Assembly (NCBI RefSeq): GCF_001718195.1
Contig: NZ_MCNV01000005.1
Span: forward strand, 124,001-188,000
Direction: 5' to 3'
Source of the DNA: Paraburkholderia nodosa
Lineage (GTDB): Bacteria > Pseudomonadota > Gammaproteobacteria > Burkholderiales > Burkholderiaceae
DNA: 64,000 nt
Position numbers and translations under genes: made by a program. The notes beneath the pieces were generated by a model. That model searched no databases. It had not been told where the DNA came from and was given only the letters and a program-made list of their open reading frames with translations. The stretch's first letter is position 1. Each line of letters opens with the position of its first letter. This document shows, one piece after another, positions 46,607-55,855 of the stretch.

Positions 46607-47003
46607 GGGAGACACCATGGAACGGAGAAACGTCGCCTCGGCTAACCGCTGGTAGCTGGTGACTTTAGCATCCTTGCTGCAATCCTCAAACGGCCCGATG
46701 GGGCCAGATATCGAATCCGCATGAACCACTGCGCGGGCGCTGTGAGCGGGGTGCGCAGACTCGAAAACTGCCTGTAAGGTAACGACGGAATGGCAAACGG
46801 AGCAGGGTTAAGGCAAACCCTGATACTGCGACGCAAAGTTAAGTTCTGCGACGGCACGATAAGCGCCAACGTTTCTCCGGTGCTATCGTCATCTCGCTAC
46901 GTAGGGCAATTCAACATAAAACTAGAAGAAAAATGTAGTCCGATTACGGTCCCGCAATCCTGCGGGTCATCGCTCATGCAATCGGCAAAACAGGAGAGAC
47001 ACC
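46607..47003. promoter_or_regulatory. Divergent promoter region, AraC / GH3 glucosidase
   Basis: About 400 bp with no gene. It must hold the promoters of both divergent genes; AACATAAAACTAGAAGAAAA near 46913-46932 is the most AT-rich part and the best place for the GH3 promoter. No clear operator found. Confidence 0.35.
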
Positions 47004-49331
47004 GTGAGGAATACGAAGAAAATAGCGATTGCCGTCGCCGGCGCATTATGTGCCGGCTCTGTGGCGTACGCGGATCAAGCTGCCACCGGCAATACATGGG
47101 GAAACAGCCCATTTTCGATGGTGGCGCAGTTCTTTTCCCAGGCTTCGGGTGTGTCACAGCAGCCGGCCTTTGACTGGAAAGCGAAGGGCGACCAGGCCGA
47201 CAGGCGCGCGGCAGTGCTGGTATCGCAATTGACGCTCGACGAAAAGATCCAGCTGGTGCACGGCACGGGCATTCCCACCGTCGGTCTGGGTGGCCCGTTT
47301 CCATCGTGGGTGCAGGGCGCCGGTTATATCCCCGGTATCAGTCGCCTGGGCATTCCCCCGCTGGCCACCGCGGATTCGGCTGGCGGCGTGAACGTGCAGA
47401 ACGCGCATGCCACGGCTTTTCCCGCACCGATCGGGCTCGCCTCGAGCTGGGATGTGGCGCTCGCGGGGGCCTACGGCTCGCGTATTGCCCGTGAGCTGCG
47501 CGTGCTCGGCTACGCGGAAGGGCTGGGTGGCGGGCTCAATCTGGCGCGTGAACCGCGCGACGGCCGCACGTTCGAGTACATGGGCGAAGATCCCGTCCTG
47601 ACCGGCACGATGAGTGCGGCGCGCACCATGGGGACGCAGTCTCAGGACGTGATCGCAACGGTGAAGCACTACGCGATGAACGACCAGGAAACCAACCGGA
47701 TGACGAGCAATTCCGTGGTCGACGAAAGGACGATGCGGGAAACGGAGCTGCTCGCCTTCGAGATCGCCGTGCGCGAGGGGCATCCCGGCAACGTGATGTG
47801 CTCGTACAACCTGATCAATGGCGTGTATGCCTGCCAGAACCCGGAACTCCTCACGACCATCCTGAAGAAAGAGTGGGGATTCAAGGGCAAGGTTCAGTCG
47901 GACTGGACGGCCAACCATAGCACTGTCGCGTCCGCGATGGCCGGTCTCGACGAAGAGCAGCCCGGCGATCTTGGCACGGCCGGCGCGGGCTTTGGCATTC
48001 AGTCTTATTTCAGCAGCGCGCTCAAGGCCGCGGTCCAGGCCGGTACCGTTCCGGTCGCCCGTCTCAACGATATGGTCTTTCGCAAGCTGCGCACCATGAT
48101 CGCCCTCGGCGTCATGGACAACCCGCCCACCCCCGGCGGCTCGGTCGACCAGACGGCAGGCAACCGTGACGCTCTCGCGGTCGCGCACGAGTCGATCGTT
48201 CTACTGAAGAATGGATCGGCATCCGGCAGTAACCAGCCGGTCCTTCCGCTCGCCGCTGGCGGCCTGCACTCGATCGTCGTGATCGGCGGCCATGCCGATG
48301 TCGGTGTGATGTCCGGAGGCGGGTCGGGAGGCGTGCCCGCGGCAGACGGCAATGCGGTGTCGGGATGCCAGTCCGGCAATCCGCTGCTTTCGAGTTGCGC
48401 GACCTGGTACAAGTCCTCGCCGTACAACGCGATCAAGGCCAAGGCGCCTCAGGCCACGGTGACGTATTTCGACGGCACGAACGCCTCCGCCGCGGCTAGC
48501 GCAGCCGCCAGCGCCGATGTCGCGATCGTGTTCGCCACGCAGTGGGAAAGCGAGGGCACGGATCTGGCGAACCTGTCCTTGCCGGACAACAAGGCGGACG
48601 CGAGCAATCAGCTTTACGACCAGAATGCGCTGATCAACGCGGTGGCTGCGAAGGCCAAACGGATCATCGTCGTGCTGGAGAATGGCAGCCCCGTCACGAT
48701 GCCGTGGCTCGGCAGCGTTCACGGTGTAGTGGAAGCGTGGTATCCCGGTGTGCAAGGCGGTCAGGCGATCGCGGACATCCTGTTCGGCGACGTAAACCCG
48801 TCCGCCAAGCTGCCGATCACGTTCCCGCGCCAGGAAGCCGATCTGCCGCAGCCGACCATCGACCCGAACAACCTGAACGTCGTCTATAGCGAAGGAGTCC
48901 TGATGGGGTACCGCTGGTTCGATGCGAAAAACATCGATCCGCTCTTCCCGTTTGGCTATGGCCTCTCCTATACGACTTACTCGTACTCGGGGCTCCGGAC
49001 GCGTACCGATCAGGGCGGCAATGTGATCGCGACGTTCACCGTTGCCAACACGGGCTCGCGTGCCGGCGCCGAAGTCGCCCAGGTGTACGCGACGCTGCCG
49101 CCGGGACTCGGCGAGCCGCCGCAGCGCCTGGTGGGATGGACGAAGGTCGCCTTGCGGCCCGGGCAGTCGCAGCAGGTGACCGTCGTCATCCCGGCACGGC
49201 GCCTCGCGACGTGGAACGTCACGACGCACGCGTGGCAGGTGCATGGCGGAAGCTACGAGATTCGCGCCGCGTCGTCGTCGCGCGATACGAACGCGTTGTC
49301 GGCACGCGTTGTCGTTGGCGATATGCATTGA
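47004..49331 (+). CDS. bglX: Secreted glycoside hydrolase family 3 beta-glucosidase
   Basis: A 775-residue GH3 enzyme: Sec signal peptide (about 1-23, ending AYA), GH3 N-terminal TIM barrel with LPPLATADSAGG-like and VKHYAMNDQETNR motifs and nucleophile Asp300 in GKVQSDWTAN, then the C-terminal alpha/beta sandwich (about 395-620) and a fibronectin-III-like domain (about 670-765). It should release glucose or related sugars from beta-linked oligosaccharides or plant glycosides in the periplasm or outside. GTG start with AGGAGAGAC upstream. The gene symbol reflects the family only. Confidence 0.9.
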   Translation: MRNTKKIAIAVAGALCAGSVAYADQAATGNTWGNSPFSMVAQFFSQASGVSQQPAFDWKAKGDQADRRAAVLVSQLTLDEKIQLVHGTGIPTVGLGGPFPSWVQGAGYIPGISRLGIPPLATADSAGGVNVQNAHATAFPAPIGLASSWDVALAGAYGSRIARELRVLGYAEGLGGGLNLAREPRDGRTFEYMGEDPVLTGTMSAARTMGTQSQDVIATVKHYAMNDQETNRMTSNSVVDERTMRETELLAFEIAVREGHPGNVMCSYNLINGVYACQNPELLTTILKKEWGFKGKVQSDWTANHSTVASAMAGLDEEQPGDLGTAGAGFGIQSYFSSALKAAVQAGTVPVARLNDMVFRKLRTMIALGVMDNPPTPGGSVDQTAGNRDALAVAHESIVLLKNGSASGSNQPVLPLAAGGLHSIVVIGGHADVGVMSGGGSGGVPAADGNAVSGCQSGNPLLSSCATWYKSSPYNAIKAKAPQATVTYFDGTNASAAASAAASADVAIVFATQWESEGTDLANLSLPDNKADASNQLYDQNALINAVAAKAKRIIVVLENGSPVTMPWLGSVHGVVEAWYPGVQGGQAIADILFGDVNPSAKLPITFPRQEADLPQPTIDPNNLNVVYSEGVLMGYRWFDAKNIDPLFPFGYGLSYTTYSYSGLRTRTDQGGNVIATFTVANTGSRAGAEVAQVYATLPPGLGEPPQRLVGWTKVALRPGQSQQVTVVIPARRLATWNVTTHAWQVHGGSYEIRAASSSRDTNALSARVVVGDMH

Positions 49332-49339
49332 GCTGTCTG

Positions 49340-49368
49340 AGGCCTGGGCGCAGCCCGCACCCAGGCCT
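49340..49368 (+). terminator. Hairpin after the GH3 gene
   Basis: AGGCCTGGG and CCCAGGCCT form a perfect 9-bp stem with an 11-base loop, beginning 8 bp after the stop codon. No T-run follows. Confidence 0.6.
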
Positions 49369-49609
49369 TGCGGACGAGCCGGTACATCCAGCGTCCAGAG
49401 AAAATCGGCAGATGCAATAATGTGCCGGCCTGCGGCGCTGCGATGCGCTGCGGGCTCCTTCAAGTGCGAGAGTCGTTGTTGCAGGTCTGCATGCGACAGA
49501 TGCACCGGAGCGGCGCACGCGCGTCCTCCATTTTCGGCTGCGCAACACGTGCGCGGCGTCAGAACAGACCCGGACGACCGTCTCCGCCAACTCTGTCCGG
49601 GAGACTCCG

Positions 49610-50728
49610 ATGTCCTTGATCGACGTGCTGGAACCGCTCGTTCGCACCGCTATTGCCCCCGAAGCTCCCCAAACGGATCAGCTCGCGCGCTTTCCCCGCG
49701 CGGCCCTCGACGCACTAGGCGAGGCACGTCTGCTCGGACTCGTCAGCGCCGAAGAGCTCGGCGGCATGGGGCAGGGCGTCGCGCAGGCGTGTCAGGTGGT
49801 CGAGCGCATCGCGCGGGACTGCCCGTCCACCGCGATGGTCGTCACCATGCACTACGCCGGCGCCATCCTCATCGATAAATACGGCCCCATCGAAGTGAGG
49901 CGCGCCATTGCGCAAGGCGGGCACCTCACCACGCTGGCATGGTCCGAGACCGGCTCACGCAGCCATTTCTGGGCGCCGGTCGGCACCGCGCATCCCGATG
50001 GCGACGATTTCGTGCTCAACGGCAACAAGAGCATGGTGACGTCCGCCGTCGAAGCCGACTCCTACGTCTGGTCGTCGCGACCGGCGCTGGCCGCGGATGG
50101 CGCCAGTACGCTGTGGCTCGTGGACAGCCGTGCGCAAGGGCTGCACTGTCCGCAGCCCTTCGACGGCCTCGGCTTGCGCGGCAACGCGTCCGCGCCGATC
50201 CAGGCCGAAGGATTGCGTGTGCCGGCCAGTGCGATGCTCGGCCCTGACGGGGGCGGCGGCGACATCATGAATGGCGAAGCATTGCCGGCGTTTGCAAACC
50301 TCGTTGCGTCGACATCGATCGGCATCGCCGATGGCGCGCTGGCGCGCGCCATTCCTCACGTGACCGGCAGCCGCTTCGCGGAGAGCGGCAGTGCCCTTGC
50401 CGACCTGCCGACCATCCGCGCCTATCTCGCCCGCGCGCAGCTGCGCGTCGATCAGGCGCGCGCGCTGCGCGACGATACGCTCGCCGCGCTGGCGTCGGGC
50501 CGGCCCGACGCGATGCTGCGCGTACTCGAAGTGAAGGCGGTAGCCGCGGAAGCCGCGCTCGCCGTGACCGATACGGCGATGCGTATTTGCGGCGGCGCGG
50601 CCTTTCGCAAAGAGGTGGGCATCGAGCGACTGTTCCGCGACGCGCGCGCCGCCTCCATCATGGGACCGACCTCGGACGTCCTTTACGACTTCGTTGGCCG
50701 CGTGCTGTGCGGCCTGCCGCTCGCCTGA
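49610..50728 (+). CDS. Acyl-CoA dehydrogenase-family flavoprotein
   Basis: A 372-residue protein with the full acyl-CoA dehydrogenase fold: VSAEELGGMGQG near the N-terminus, LAWSETGSRSHFWAPV (flavin-contact strand), NGNKSMVTSAVEAD and a C-terminal RICGGAAFRKEVGIERLFRD. The place where true dehydrogenases carry their catalytic Glu is not evident, so it may instead be a DszC/SfnB-like flavin monooxygenase. It is followed 16 bp later by a binding-protein-like gene, a pairing seen in sulfur-compound utilisation clusters. GGGAGA precedes the ATG. Confidence 0.8.
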   Translation: MSLIDVLEPLVRTAIAPEAPQTDQLARFPRAALDALGEARLLGLVSAEELGGMGQGVAQACQVVERIARDCPSTAMVVTMHYAGAILIDKYGPIEVRRAIAQGGHLTTLAWSETGSRSHFWAPVGTAHPDGDDFVLNGNKSMVTSAVEADSYVWSSRPALAADGASTLWLVDSRAQGLHCPQPFDGLGLRGNASAPIQAEGLRVPASAMLGPDGGGGDIMNGEALPAFANLVASTSIGIADGALARAIPHVTGSRFAESGSALADLPTIRAYLARAQLRVDQARALRDDTLAALASGRPDAMLRVLEVKAVAAEAALAVTDTAMRICGGAAFRKEVGIERLFRDARAASIMGPTSDVLYDFVGRVLCGLPLA

Positions 50729-50744
50729 TGAGGAGACACCCATC

Positions 50745-51620
50745 ATGTCCTCAAGCGCACGAAATGCCCCCCTGATGCTCGGCGCCGTTGCGTATGCGCC
50801 CAAGGTCGTCACGATCTGGGAGGGCTTCAAGGCATGGTTTGCCGAACGCGGAGTCGCGATCGACTATCTGCTTTACTCGAACTATGAAACGCAGGTCGAG
50901 GCCCAGTTCGCAGGCGATATTGCGTTCGCGTGGAATTCCCCGCTTGCCTGGATACGCGCGAGCCGCATCGCGCAGGCGCGCGGCGAGACCGTGCTGCCGC
51001 TCGCCATGCGCGACACGGACCGCGACCTGCATTCGGTGCTCGTGGTTCGCCGTGACAGTCGCGTCCAGACACTCGCCGACCTGCGCGGCGGCACGATCGG
51101 CTTCGGTGCGATCGACTCGCCTCAGGCCACGCTGATTCCGCTGGATCATCTGCGCCACGAGGGCGGCCTCGTCGCGGGCCAGGACTACCAGGCGCGCCAC
51201 TTCGACGTGCTGGGCGGCAAGCACGGCGACCATGTCGGCGGCGAACGCGATGCGGCAAGCGCCCTCGTGCGCGGCGAAATCGACGCCACGTGGATGATCG
51301 CAGGCAACTTCCGGGCGTTTGCCGACGAAGGGACGCTGCCGGCGGGCGCGTCGCGCATCGTCGCCACGACGGGCGCATTCGATCACTGCAACATGACGGT
51401 TAGCCCCGGCGTGCCGCAGGAAGCGGCGCAGCGCTTTGGCGACCTGCTGCTCTCGATGGACTGGAACGACGCGCGGGTGCGTCCGTTGCTCGAACTGGAG
51501 GGTCTCAGGTCGTGGCTGCCCGGCCGCGCCAGTGGCTACGCATTGCTCGAGCGTGCGGTAACGGAAGAGGCTTTCTATGACGACCAAGGCCGAATCGCCG
51601 AGCCCGCTTATCGATATTGA
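50745..51620 (+). CDS. PhnD/SsuA-like substrate-binding-fold protein without signal peptide
   Basis: A 291-residue type-2 periplasmic-binding-fold protein (phosphonate/phosphite/sulfonate-binding family): LMLGAVAYAPKVVTIWEGFK, then FAWNSPLAWIRA, the linker HSVLVVRRDSRVQTLADLRG and IGFGAIDSPQATLIPL. It begins with the first strand and has no export signal, so it may act in the cytoplasm as an enzyme or sensor. No ABC permease or ATPase is adjacent. It lies 16 bp after the flavoprotein gene, with AGGAG before the ATG. Confidence 0.75.
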   Translation: MSSSARNAPLMLGAVAYAPKVVTIWEGFKAWFAERGVAIDYLLYSNYETQVEAQFAGDIAFAWNSPLAWIRASRIAQARGETVLPLAMRDTDRDLHSVLVVRRDSRVQTLADLRGGTIGFGAIDSPQATLIPLDHLRHEGGLVAGQDYQARHFDVLGGKHGDHVGGERDAASALVRGEIDATWMIAGNFRAFADEGTLPAGASRIVATTGAFDHCNMTVSPGVPQEAAQRFGDLLLSMDWNDARVRPLLELEGLRSWLPGRASGYALLERAVTEEAFYDDQGRIAEPAYRY

Positions 51621-51979
51621 GTCGCTGGGTTTCGACGCCGGCGCTCAGTGACGAGGCCCGCCATGTCGCCCTGGGCATGTCCCATCTGCTTTACCGGCTC
51701 AACAGCGAGCCGCGCCTGCGTTCGCGTCTGGCCCACGCGGTCGAGCAACGTCATGACGCACTGGAGGGCACCGCGGGTCTCAATGAAGAGGTATTCGACG
51801 CGCTGATCCTGATCGCCGCGGGCGAGTTGACGCCGGCGGCCGTGGCGCGAGGCTACGCGCAGGTTCAAACCTTGATGCGCGAAATGGCCGATGGCCGCTA
51901 CACGAGGCTGGTGCGCCTTGGCGTCGAGCCGGCCCAGGCGAAGCAGCTTGCGGCGCTGCATACGCGCAATTTCATGTAG
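51577..51979 (+). pseudogene. Small conserved-looking gene, probably frameshifted near 51645
   Basis: An ATG at 51577 with GGAAGAGG upstream, overlapping the previous gene, opens a frame (MTTKAESPSPLIDIESLGFD) that stops after 24 codons at 51651. The +1-shifted frame then continues as SDEARHVALGMSHLLYRLNS to 51979. Removing one G from GACGCCGGCGCTCAG joins both into a single helical protein of about 133 residues. Alternatively the downstream part is translated alone from TTG at 51617 (120 residues), which overlaps the preceding stop as TTGA. No known family. It may belong to the flavoprotein/binding-protein operon. Confidence 0.5.
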
Positions 51980-51997
51980 CGGCGGCGTTACCGCCGC
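51979..51997. terminator. Hairpin between convergent genes
   Basis: GCGGCGG-CGTTA-CCGCCGC, a perfect 7-bp stem, sits at the meeting point of the small plus-strand gene and the minus-strand GNAT gene and overlaps the end of the latter. It could stop transcription from both sides. Confidence 0.45.
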
Positions 51998-52425
51998 CTC
52001 ATCAGCAACGACGTGTCAGTCGCGTCGACCACGTGAAACCCAAAGCGCTGGTAAAGGCTAATGGCCCGATTGCCCTTCAGAACACTGAGTTTGACAGGGA
52101 CGCGAGCGTCGTCTGCGTGGCTTAGAAATTCACCGAGCAGATGGGCCGCGATACCGCGACCCTGATGTTCGGGCAGGATCTGGATTTGTACGACGGTCCA
52201 TTCATCGAGGTCGCGAAAGAACTTGAAGAGTCCGAGTTTTTCCGACCCGCAACAGATGACATAAGCGTCGTCGTAGCGATAGCGAAGACGCTCCCAATGT
52301 GCGTGCTCGTCGGTGGATTCGCCAGCACGTTCCAGGTGCTCGGTCATCGTTGCCCTGCGCAAAGCGAACAGAAATGGCTCGTCGGCGGGCGTCGCTGCGC
52401 GAAGTGTGAATTCAGGTGGATTCAT
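51988..52425 (-). CDS. GNAT-family N-acetyltransferase
   Basis: A 145-residue GNAT fold: FTLRAATPADEPFLFALRRA at the front, VVQIQILPEHQGRGIAAHLL holding the acetyl-CoA pyrophosphate loop (Q-x2-G-x-G/A) and LSVLKGNRAISLYQRFGFHV at the end. The substrate is unknown. The ATG at 52425 starts right before the first strand; an in-frame extension upstream is not GNAT-like. Single gene, convergent with the preceding small gene. Confidence 0.85.
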   Translation of the reverse strand: MNPPEFTLRAATPADEPFLFALRRATMTEHLERAGESTDEHAHWERLRYRYDDAYVICCGSEKLGLFKFFRDLDEWTVVQIQILPEHQGRGIAAHLLGEFLSHADDARVPVKLSVLKGNRAISLYQRFGFHVVDATDTSLLMRRR

Positions 52426-52759
52426 TCGTGGCGGTCGAAACTGGCAGTGGCGGGCCCGGTGATTGTTGACCATCTCAAGCACGTTGTCGACCTCGACGCC
52501 GTGGTAGCGAACGGTGCTGTCGTGCCTCCTGCACGGGCCACCGTGTCAGGTCACGCGCGCGAAGTTTGCTATCAATCGTGGACGTGCCCAAGTCCCTTAC
52601 ATTCCGTTATTCGGATGCCCAGGACTAGTAATTTCCCGATGAAACAAGCGGTCTCGCGAGGCGATTCTTGAACTAGACTTTGACTGTTAGTCTTACTATA
52701 TTCCAGAGACTTTTCCAGGTAAGTTGAGGCGGCGAGCGATAAGCAAAGGGGAAAGTTTT
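52426..52759. promoter_or_regulatory. Upstream region of the sugar ABC importer operon
   Basis: About 330 bp without a gene. The AT-rich part near 52677-52705 (TTTGACTGTTAGTCTTACTA) could hold the promoter: TTGACT resembles a -35 element and TACTAT near 52696 a -10 element with about 16 bp between. Confidence 0.45.
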
Positions 52760-52816
52760 ATGGCTATCGTCGTACACAACATCTCTGTGGTTCATTCGAG
52801 CCGGAGCGCAGCGTGA
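52760..52816 (+). CDS. Possible 18-residue leader peptide overlapping the ABC ATPase start
   Basis: ATG at 52760, preceded by AAAGGGGAAAG at good spacing, opens an 18-codon frame (MAIVVHNISVVHSSRSAA) whose TGA overlaps the GTG start of the ATPase gene as GTGA. The layout suggests a translated leader that couples ribosomes to the operon's first gene. It may equally be the worn-down end of a lost gene. Confidence 0.35.
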   Translation: MAIVVHNISVVHSSRSAA

Positions 52817-53634
52817 CGGCGAGCGATGCCGCGCCCGCTGCGAGCGACTGGCGGCATATCGTGCGCGCGCAGGGCATCAGCCTGTCCTACGGCAAGATAC
52901 GCGCGCTTTCCGGCATCGACCTCGCCATTGGCCGCAACGAGATCGTCGGCCTGATCGGCGATAACGGCGCGGGTAAATCGACGCTCATCAAGGTGTTGAC
53001 CGGTGTCGTGCGGCCGAGCACGGGCAAGCTGTTCATCCGCGACGAAGAGGTCGACTGGAGCCGCTTTTCCGTGCGCGAGGCGCACCGGTTGCGCTTCGAG
53101 ACGGTGTATCAGGAGAAATCGCTCGGCGAGAAGCAACCGCTGTGGCGTAATTTTTTTGTCGGCCGGCAGATCACCAATCGGCTCGGCTTCATCAATGTCG
53201 CCGAAGAACGGCGCATTGCCAACGATATTCTCAAGCAACAGCTCGGTTTTCGCGGCGTGGGGATCGACGCGGATTCGTTGATTGCGAAACTCTCCGGTGG
53301 CGAGCGCCAGGGCATCGCAATCGGACGGGCGATGTATTTCGACAGCGATCTGATCATTCTCGATGAACCCACGGTGGCACTTGCCATCAGCGAGGTGCGC
53401 AAGGTTCTCGACTTCGTGCGCTCCATTAAGGAGTCCGGGCGCGCCTGCATTTACATCGAACATAACCTCGCCCATGTGCACGAGCTAGCCGATCGGCTGG
53501 TCGTGCTCGATCGCGGCCGCATCGTCGCGGATATCAAGTCAGGCGAAATGAGCCTCGAGGATCTAACGCGGTATCTGATTTCGCTGCAGCAGAGCGGGCA
53601 CGGACCGGCGCCGGTTGCGGGGACAAAGACGTGA
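52813..53634 (+). CDS. Sugar ABC importer, single-domain ATPase (FrcA-like)
   Basis: A 273-residue ATPase: Walker A GDNGAGKST, signature LSGGERQGIAIGRAM, Walker B LIILDEPTVAL, switch His in YIEHNLAHV. It has only one nucleotide-binding domain, as in FrcA-type ATPases of fructose/ribose-family importers, not the double-length RbsA type. The GTG start has GGAG upstream and the stop overlaps the permease start (GTGA). First gene of the ATPase-permease-binding protein operon. Confidence 0.9.
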   Translation: MTASDAAPAASDWRHIVRAQGISLSYGKIRALSGIDLAIGRNEIVGLIGDNGAGKSTLIKVLTGVVRPSTGKLFIRDEEVDWSRFSVREAHRLRFETVYQEKSLGEKQPLWRNFFVGRQITNRLGFINVAEERRIANDILKQQLGFRGVGIDADSLIAKLSGGERQGIAIGRAMYFDSDLIILDEPTVALAISEVRKVLDFVRSIKESGRACIYIEHNLAHVHELADRLVVLDRGRIVADIKSGEMSLEDLTRYLISLQQSGHGPAPVAGTKT

Positions 53635-54668
53635 GCGATCCGATCAAGGAAAAACGGCCGGTGCGCCCGGTGGGTTTGCGTCTGCCGGGATTTGCCCGCA
53701 TGGAGGGCTTGCCGAGCCTGGTCGTATTCGCGCTGGTGGTCGGCCTGTTCATGGCAACGGCACCGCGCGTGTTTTTGGGCTGGCCAATCTACTTCTCCTT
53801 CCTGACCACTGTGCCGCCGCTCGTGGTGCTGGCGATCGGGCTGACGCTGGTGATTGCGGCGGGGGAGATCGATCTGTCTTTCCCTTCGGTGATGGCATTC
53901 TCGGGCTTTCTGTTCGCCTGGTGCGTGAACACCACCGGTTCCGCCTGGCTAGCCATTGTTGCGGCGTTGGCAGGCGGCGCGCTGGTCGGCGTGGTGAATG
54001 GGGTGCTGGTCGCGGTGGTCGGGATGCCCTCGATCATCGTGACGATCGGCACGCAGTTCCTCTGGGCAGGTGTTGCTTCGATTCTTTCCGGCGGGCTCTC
54101 CTATGCGCTACAGCAGCTCGCCAGCGGTTCAGCCTATGCAGTCTTCACGGGCACGTTGTTCGGCGTACTCCCGATGCAAGCGCTCTGGGCGCTCGGGCTC
54201 GCAATATTCATGTGGTTCATCCTCAATCGCCACCGTTTTGGCGAGCACGTGCTGTTCATCGGAGACAACCGCAACGTAGCGAAGGTCGTGGGCATCAATG
54301 TGCTGCGTGAGACGGTGAAGCTGTTCACGCTGATGGGTGTGCTGGCCGGTTTCGCCACGGTTCTGCTCACGCTCGAGAACCTGAACTATTTCTCGACCCA
54401 GGGGCAAGGCTACCTGCTGCCGGCGCTGGCTGGCGTGTTCATCGGCGGAACTTCGGTGTTCGGCGGCACGGCGACGATCGTGGGGACTTTCTTCGGCACC
54501 TTCGTGATTGGCATGCTGGAGGCCGGAATCGTTGCGACAGGCATCGCCGGCTTCTGGGTACAGGCGATCGAAGGGGTGGTGTTCATCGTCGCCGTGATCC
54601 TGCATCTGTTGGTCGAGAATCCCGCCAGGCTGCGCGCGTTGCGCGAAAGATTCAGGCTTGGGAGGTGA
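53631..54668 (+). CDS. Sugar ABC importer, permease (FrcC/RbsC-like)
   Basis: A 345-residue permease of the BPD_transp_2 family with eight to ten hydrophobic helices and GLTLVIAAGEIDLSFPSVMA, the signature of ribose/fructose-class permeases, plus LPALAGVFIGGTSVFGGTAT near the C-terminus. The GTG start at 53631 overlaps the ATPase stop by four bases. It works with the ATPase before it and the binding protein after it (34 bp gap). Confidence 0.9.
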   Translation: MSDPIKEKRPVRPVGLRLPGFARMEGLPSLVVFALVVGLFMATAPRVFLGWPIYFSFLTTVPPLVVLAIGLTLVIAAGEIDLSFPSVMAFSGFLFAWCVNTTGSAWLAIVAALAGGALVGVVNGVLVAVVGMPSIIVTIGTQFLWAGVASILSGGLSYALQQLASGSAYAVFTGTLFGVLPMQALWALGLAIFMWFILNRHRFGEHVLFIGDNRNVAKVVGINVLRETVKLFTLMGVLAGFATVLLTLENLNYFSTQGQGYLLPALAGVFIGGTSVFGGTATIVGTFFGTFVIGMLEAGIVATGIAGFWVQAIEGVVFIVAVILHLLVENPARLRALRERFRLGR

Positions 54669-54701
54669 TAAAGCCGTTAAATCAGGAGATAGGAGAGAGA
54701 G

Positions 54702-55706
54702 ATGAACAAGATCATGACGGGATTCCTCCTGGGGGCGGGCGTGCTTGCGTTCGGCCTTTCGATGAACGCCGGCGCGACCGATCCGACCACGTCAGGGCAA
54801 CTCGGCGCCGGTATGACGATGTATATGCAGATGGGCGGAAACCCCGGCGACGGCGCGACATTGCCACGTCAGACGGGGGCTGCCGATGCGGGACACGCCT
54901 TCGGCATCAAGGTGATCGAGCAGTTCTCGGCCTGGAGCCCGGAGACGATGCTTGCGCAGTTTCGCCAGGCGATGGCGGCAAAGCCGACGTGTATCGGCAT
55001 CATGGGCCACCCGGGCGATCCGGCCTTCGCCCCGCTGATCAAGCAGGCGGTCGACCAGGGCATCATCGTGACCGTCGGCAATACGCCGCTGCCCGATAAC
55101 CAGAAGCTCTACGACGCGAAGGGCTTCGGCTACGCTGGCGTCGAACTCTACGTTGGCGGCCAGATTACCGCTCAGGCCATGCTGAGCGCCGGGCTCAAGA
55201 AGGGCGACGAGGCGCTCGAATATGGCGTCTTCAACGAGAGTGTGCGCAGCCAGTCCGACCGCGGCCTTGCCGAGACGCTGGAAAAGGCCGGTGTGAAGGT
55301 GACCCGGCTCAATATCTCCCCTCAGGTGGATTCCGATTCATCGCTCGCCGTGCCGATCCTGGTCGCCTTTATCCAGGCGCACCCTGATCTGAAGGCCATC
55401 GGCACCCAGCACGGCGGCGTGACCGGGTTCATTCCGCAGGCGCTCCAGCAGGCCGGCAAGAAGCCGGGGCAAATCATCGTGGGCGGCATCGATCTGGCGC
55501 CTGCCACGATTTCCGGGCTGCAGAGCAAATTCATCACCGCGACGCTCGATCAGCAGCTTTATCTGCAGGGCTTTCTGCCGGTTACGCAGTGCGTGCTCTC
55601 GGCGGCTTATCACTTCGCGGGACTGACCATCAACACCGGCGCCGGTGTGCAGACACCCGCAACGATCGACTCGCTCATTCCGCTCATCAAGCGCGGGATT
55701 CGCTAA
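54702..55706 (+). CDS. Sugar ABC importer, periplasmic binding protein
   Basis: A 334-residue RbsB-type binding protein with a Sec signal peptide of about 26 residues (ending NAGA). Core segments FGIKVIEQFSAWSPETM, IGIMGHPGDPAFAPLIKQAV and GQIIVGGIDLAPATISGLQS are the ligand-binding loops of the family, and LYLQGFLPVTQCVLSAAYHF the C-terminal hinge. Strong AGGAGAGAGAG ribosome site. The sugar is unknown; a monosaccharide such as fructose, ribose or an inositol is expected. Confidence 0.9.
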   Translation: MNKIMTGFLLGAGVLAFGLSMNAGATDPTTSGQLGAGMTMYMQMGGNPGDGATLPRQTGAADAGHAFGIKVIEQFSAWSPETMLAQFRQAMAAKPTCIGIMGHPGDPAFAPLIKQAVDQGIIVTVGNTPLPDNQKLYDAKGFGYAGVELYVGGQITAQAMLSAGLKKGDEALEYGVFNESVRSQSDRGLAETLEKAGVKVTRLNISPQVDSDSSLAVPILVAFIQAHPDLKAIGTQHGGVTGFIPQALQQAGKKPGQIIVGGIDLAPATISGLQSKFITATLDQQLYLQGFLPVTQCVLSAAYHFAGLTINTGAGVQTPATIDSLIPLIKRGIR

Positions 55707-55855
55707 GGACGAATGGGATGAAGGTACGGGGGCACGACGCGGTGAAACTCTCATAGGTTGCGGCGGGCGCGATCGTACCCCTGGCAGGACGGTTCGGGCA
55801 TGGCGTATGCGGAAACATGGAGCTTTTCACGCGTTTATTCGACGGGAGCGAACCC

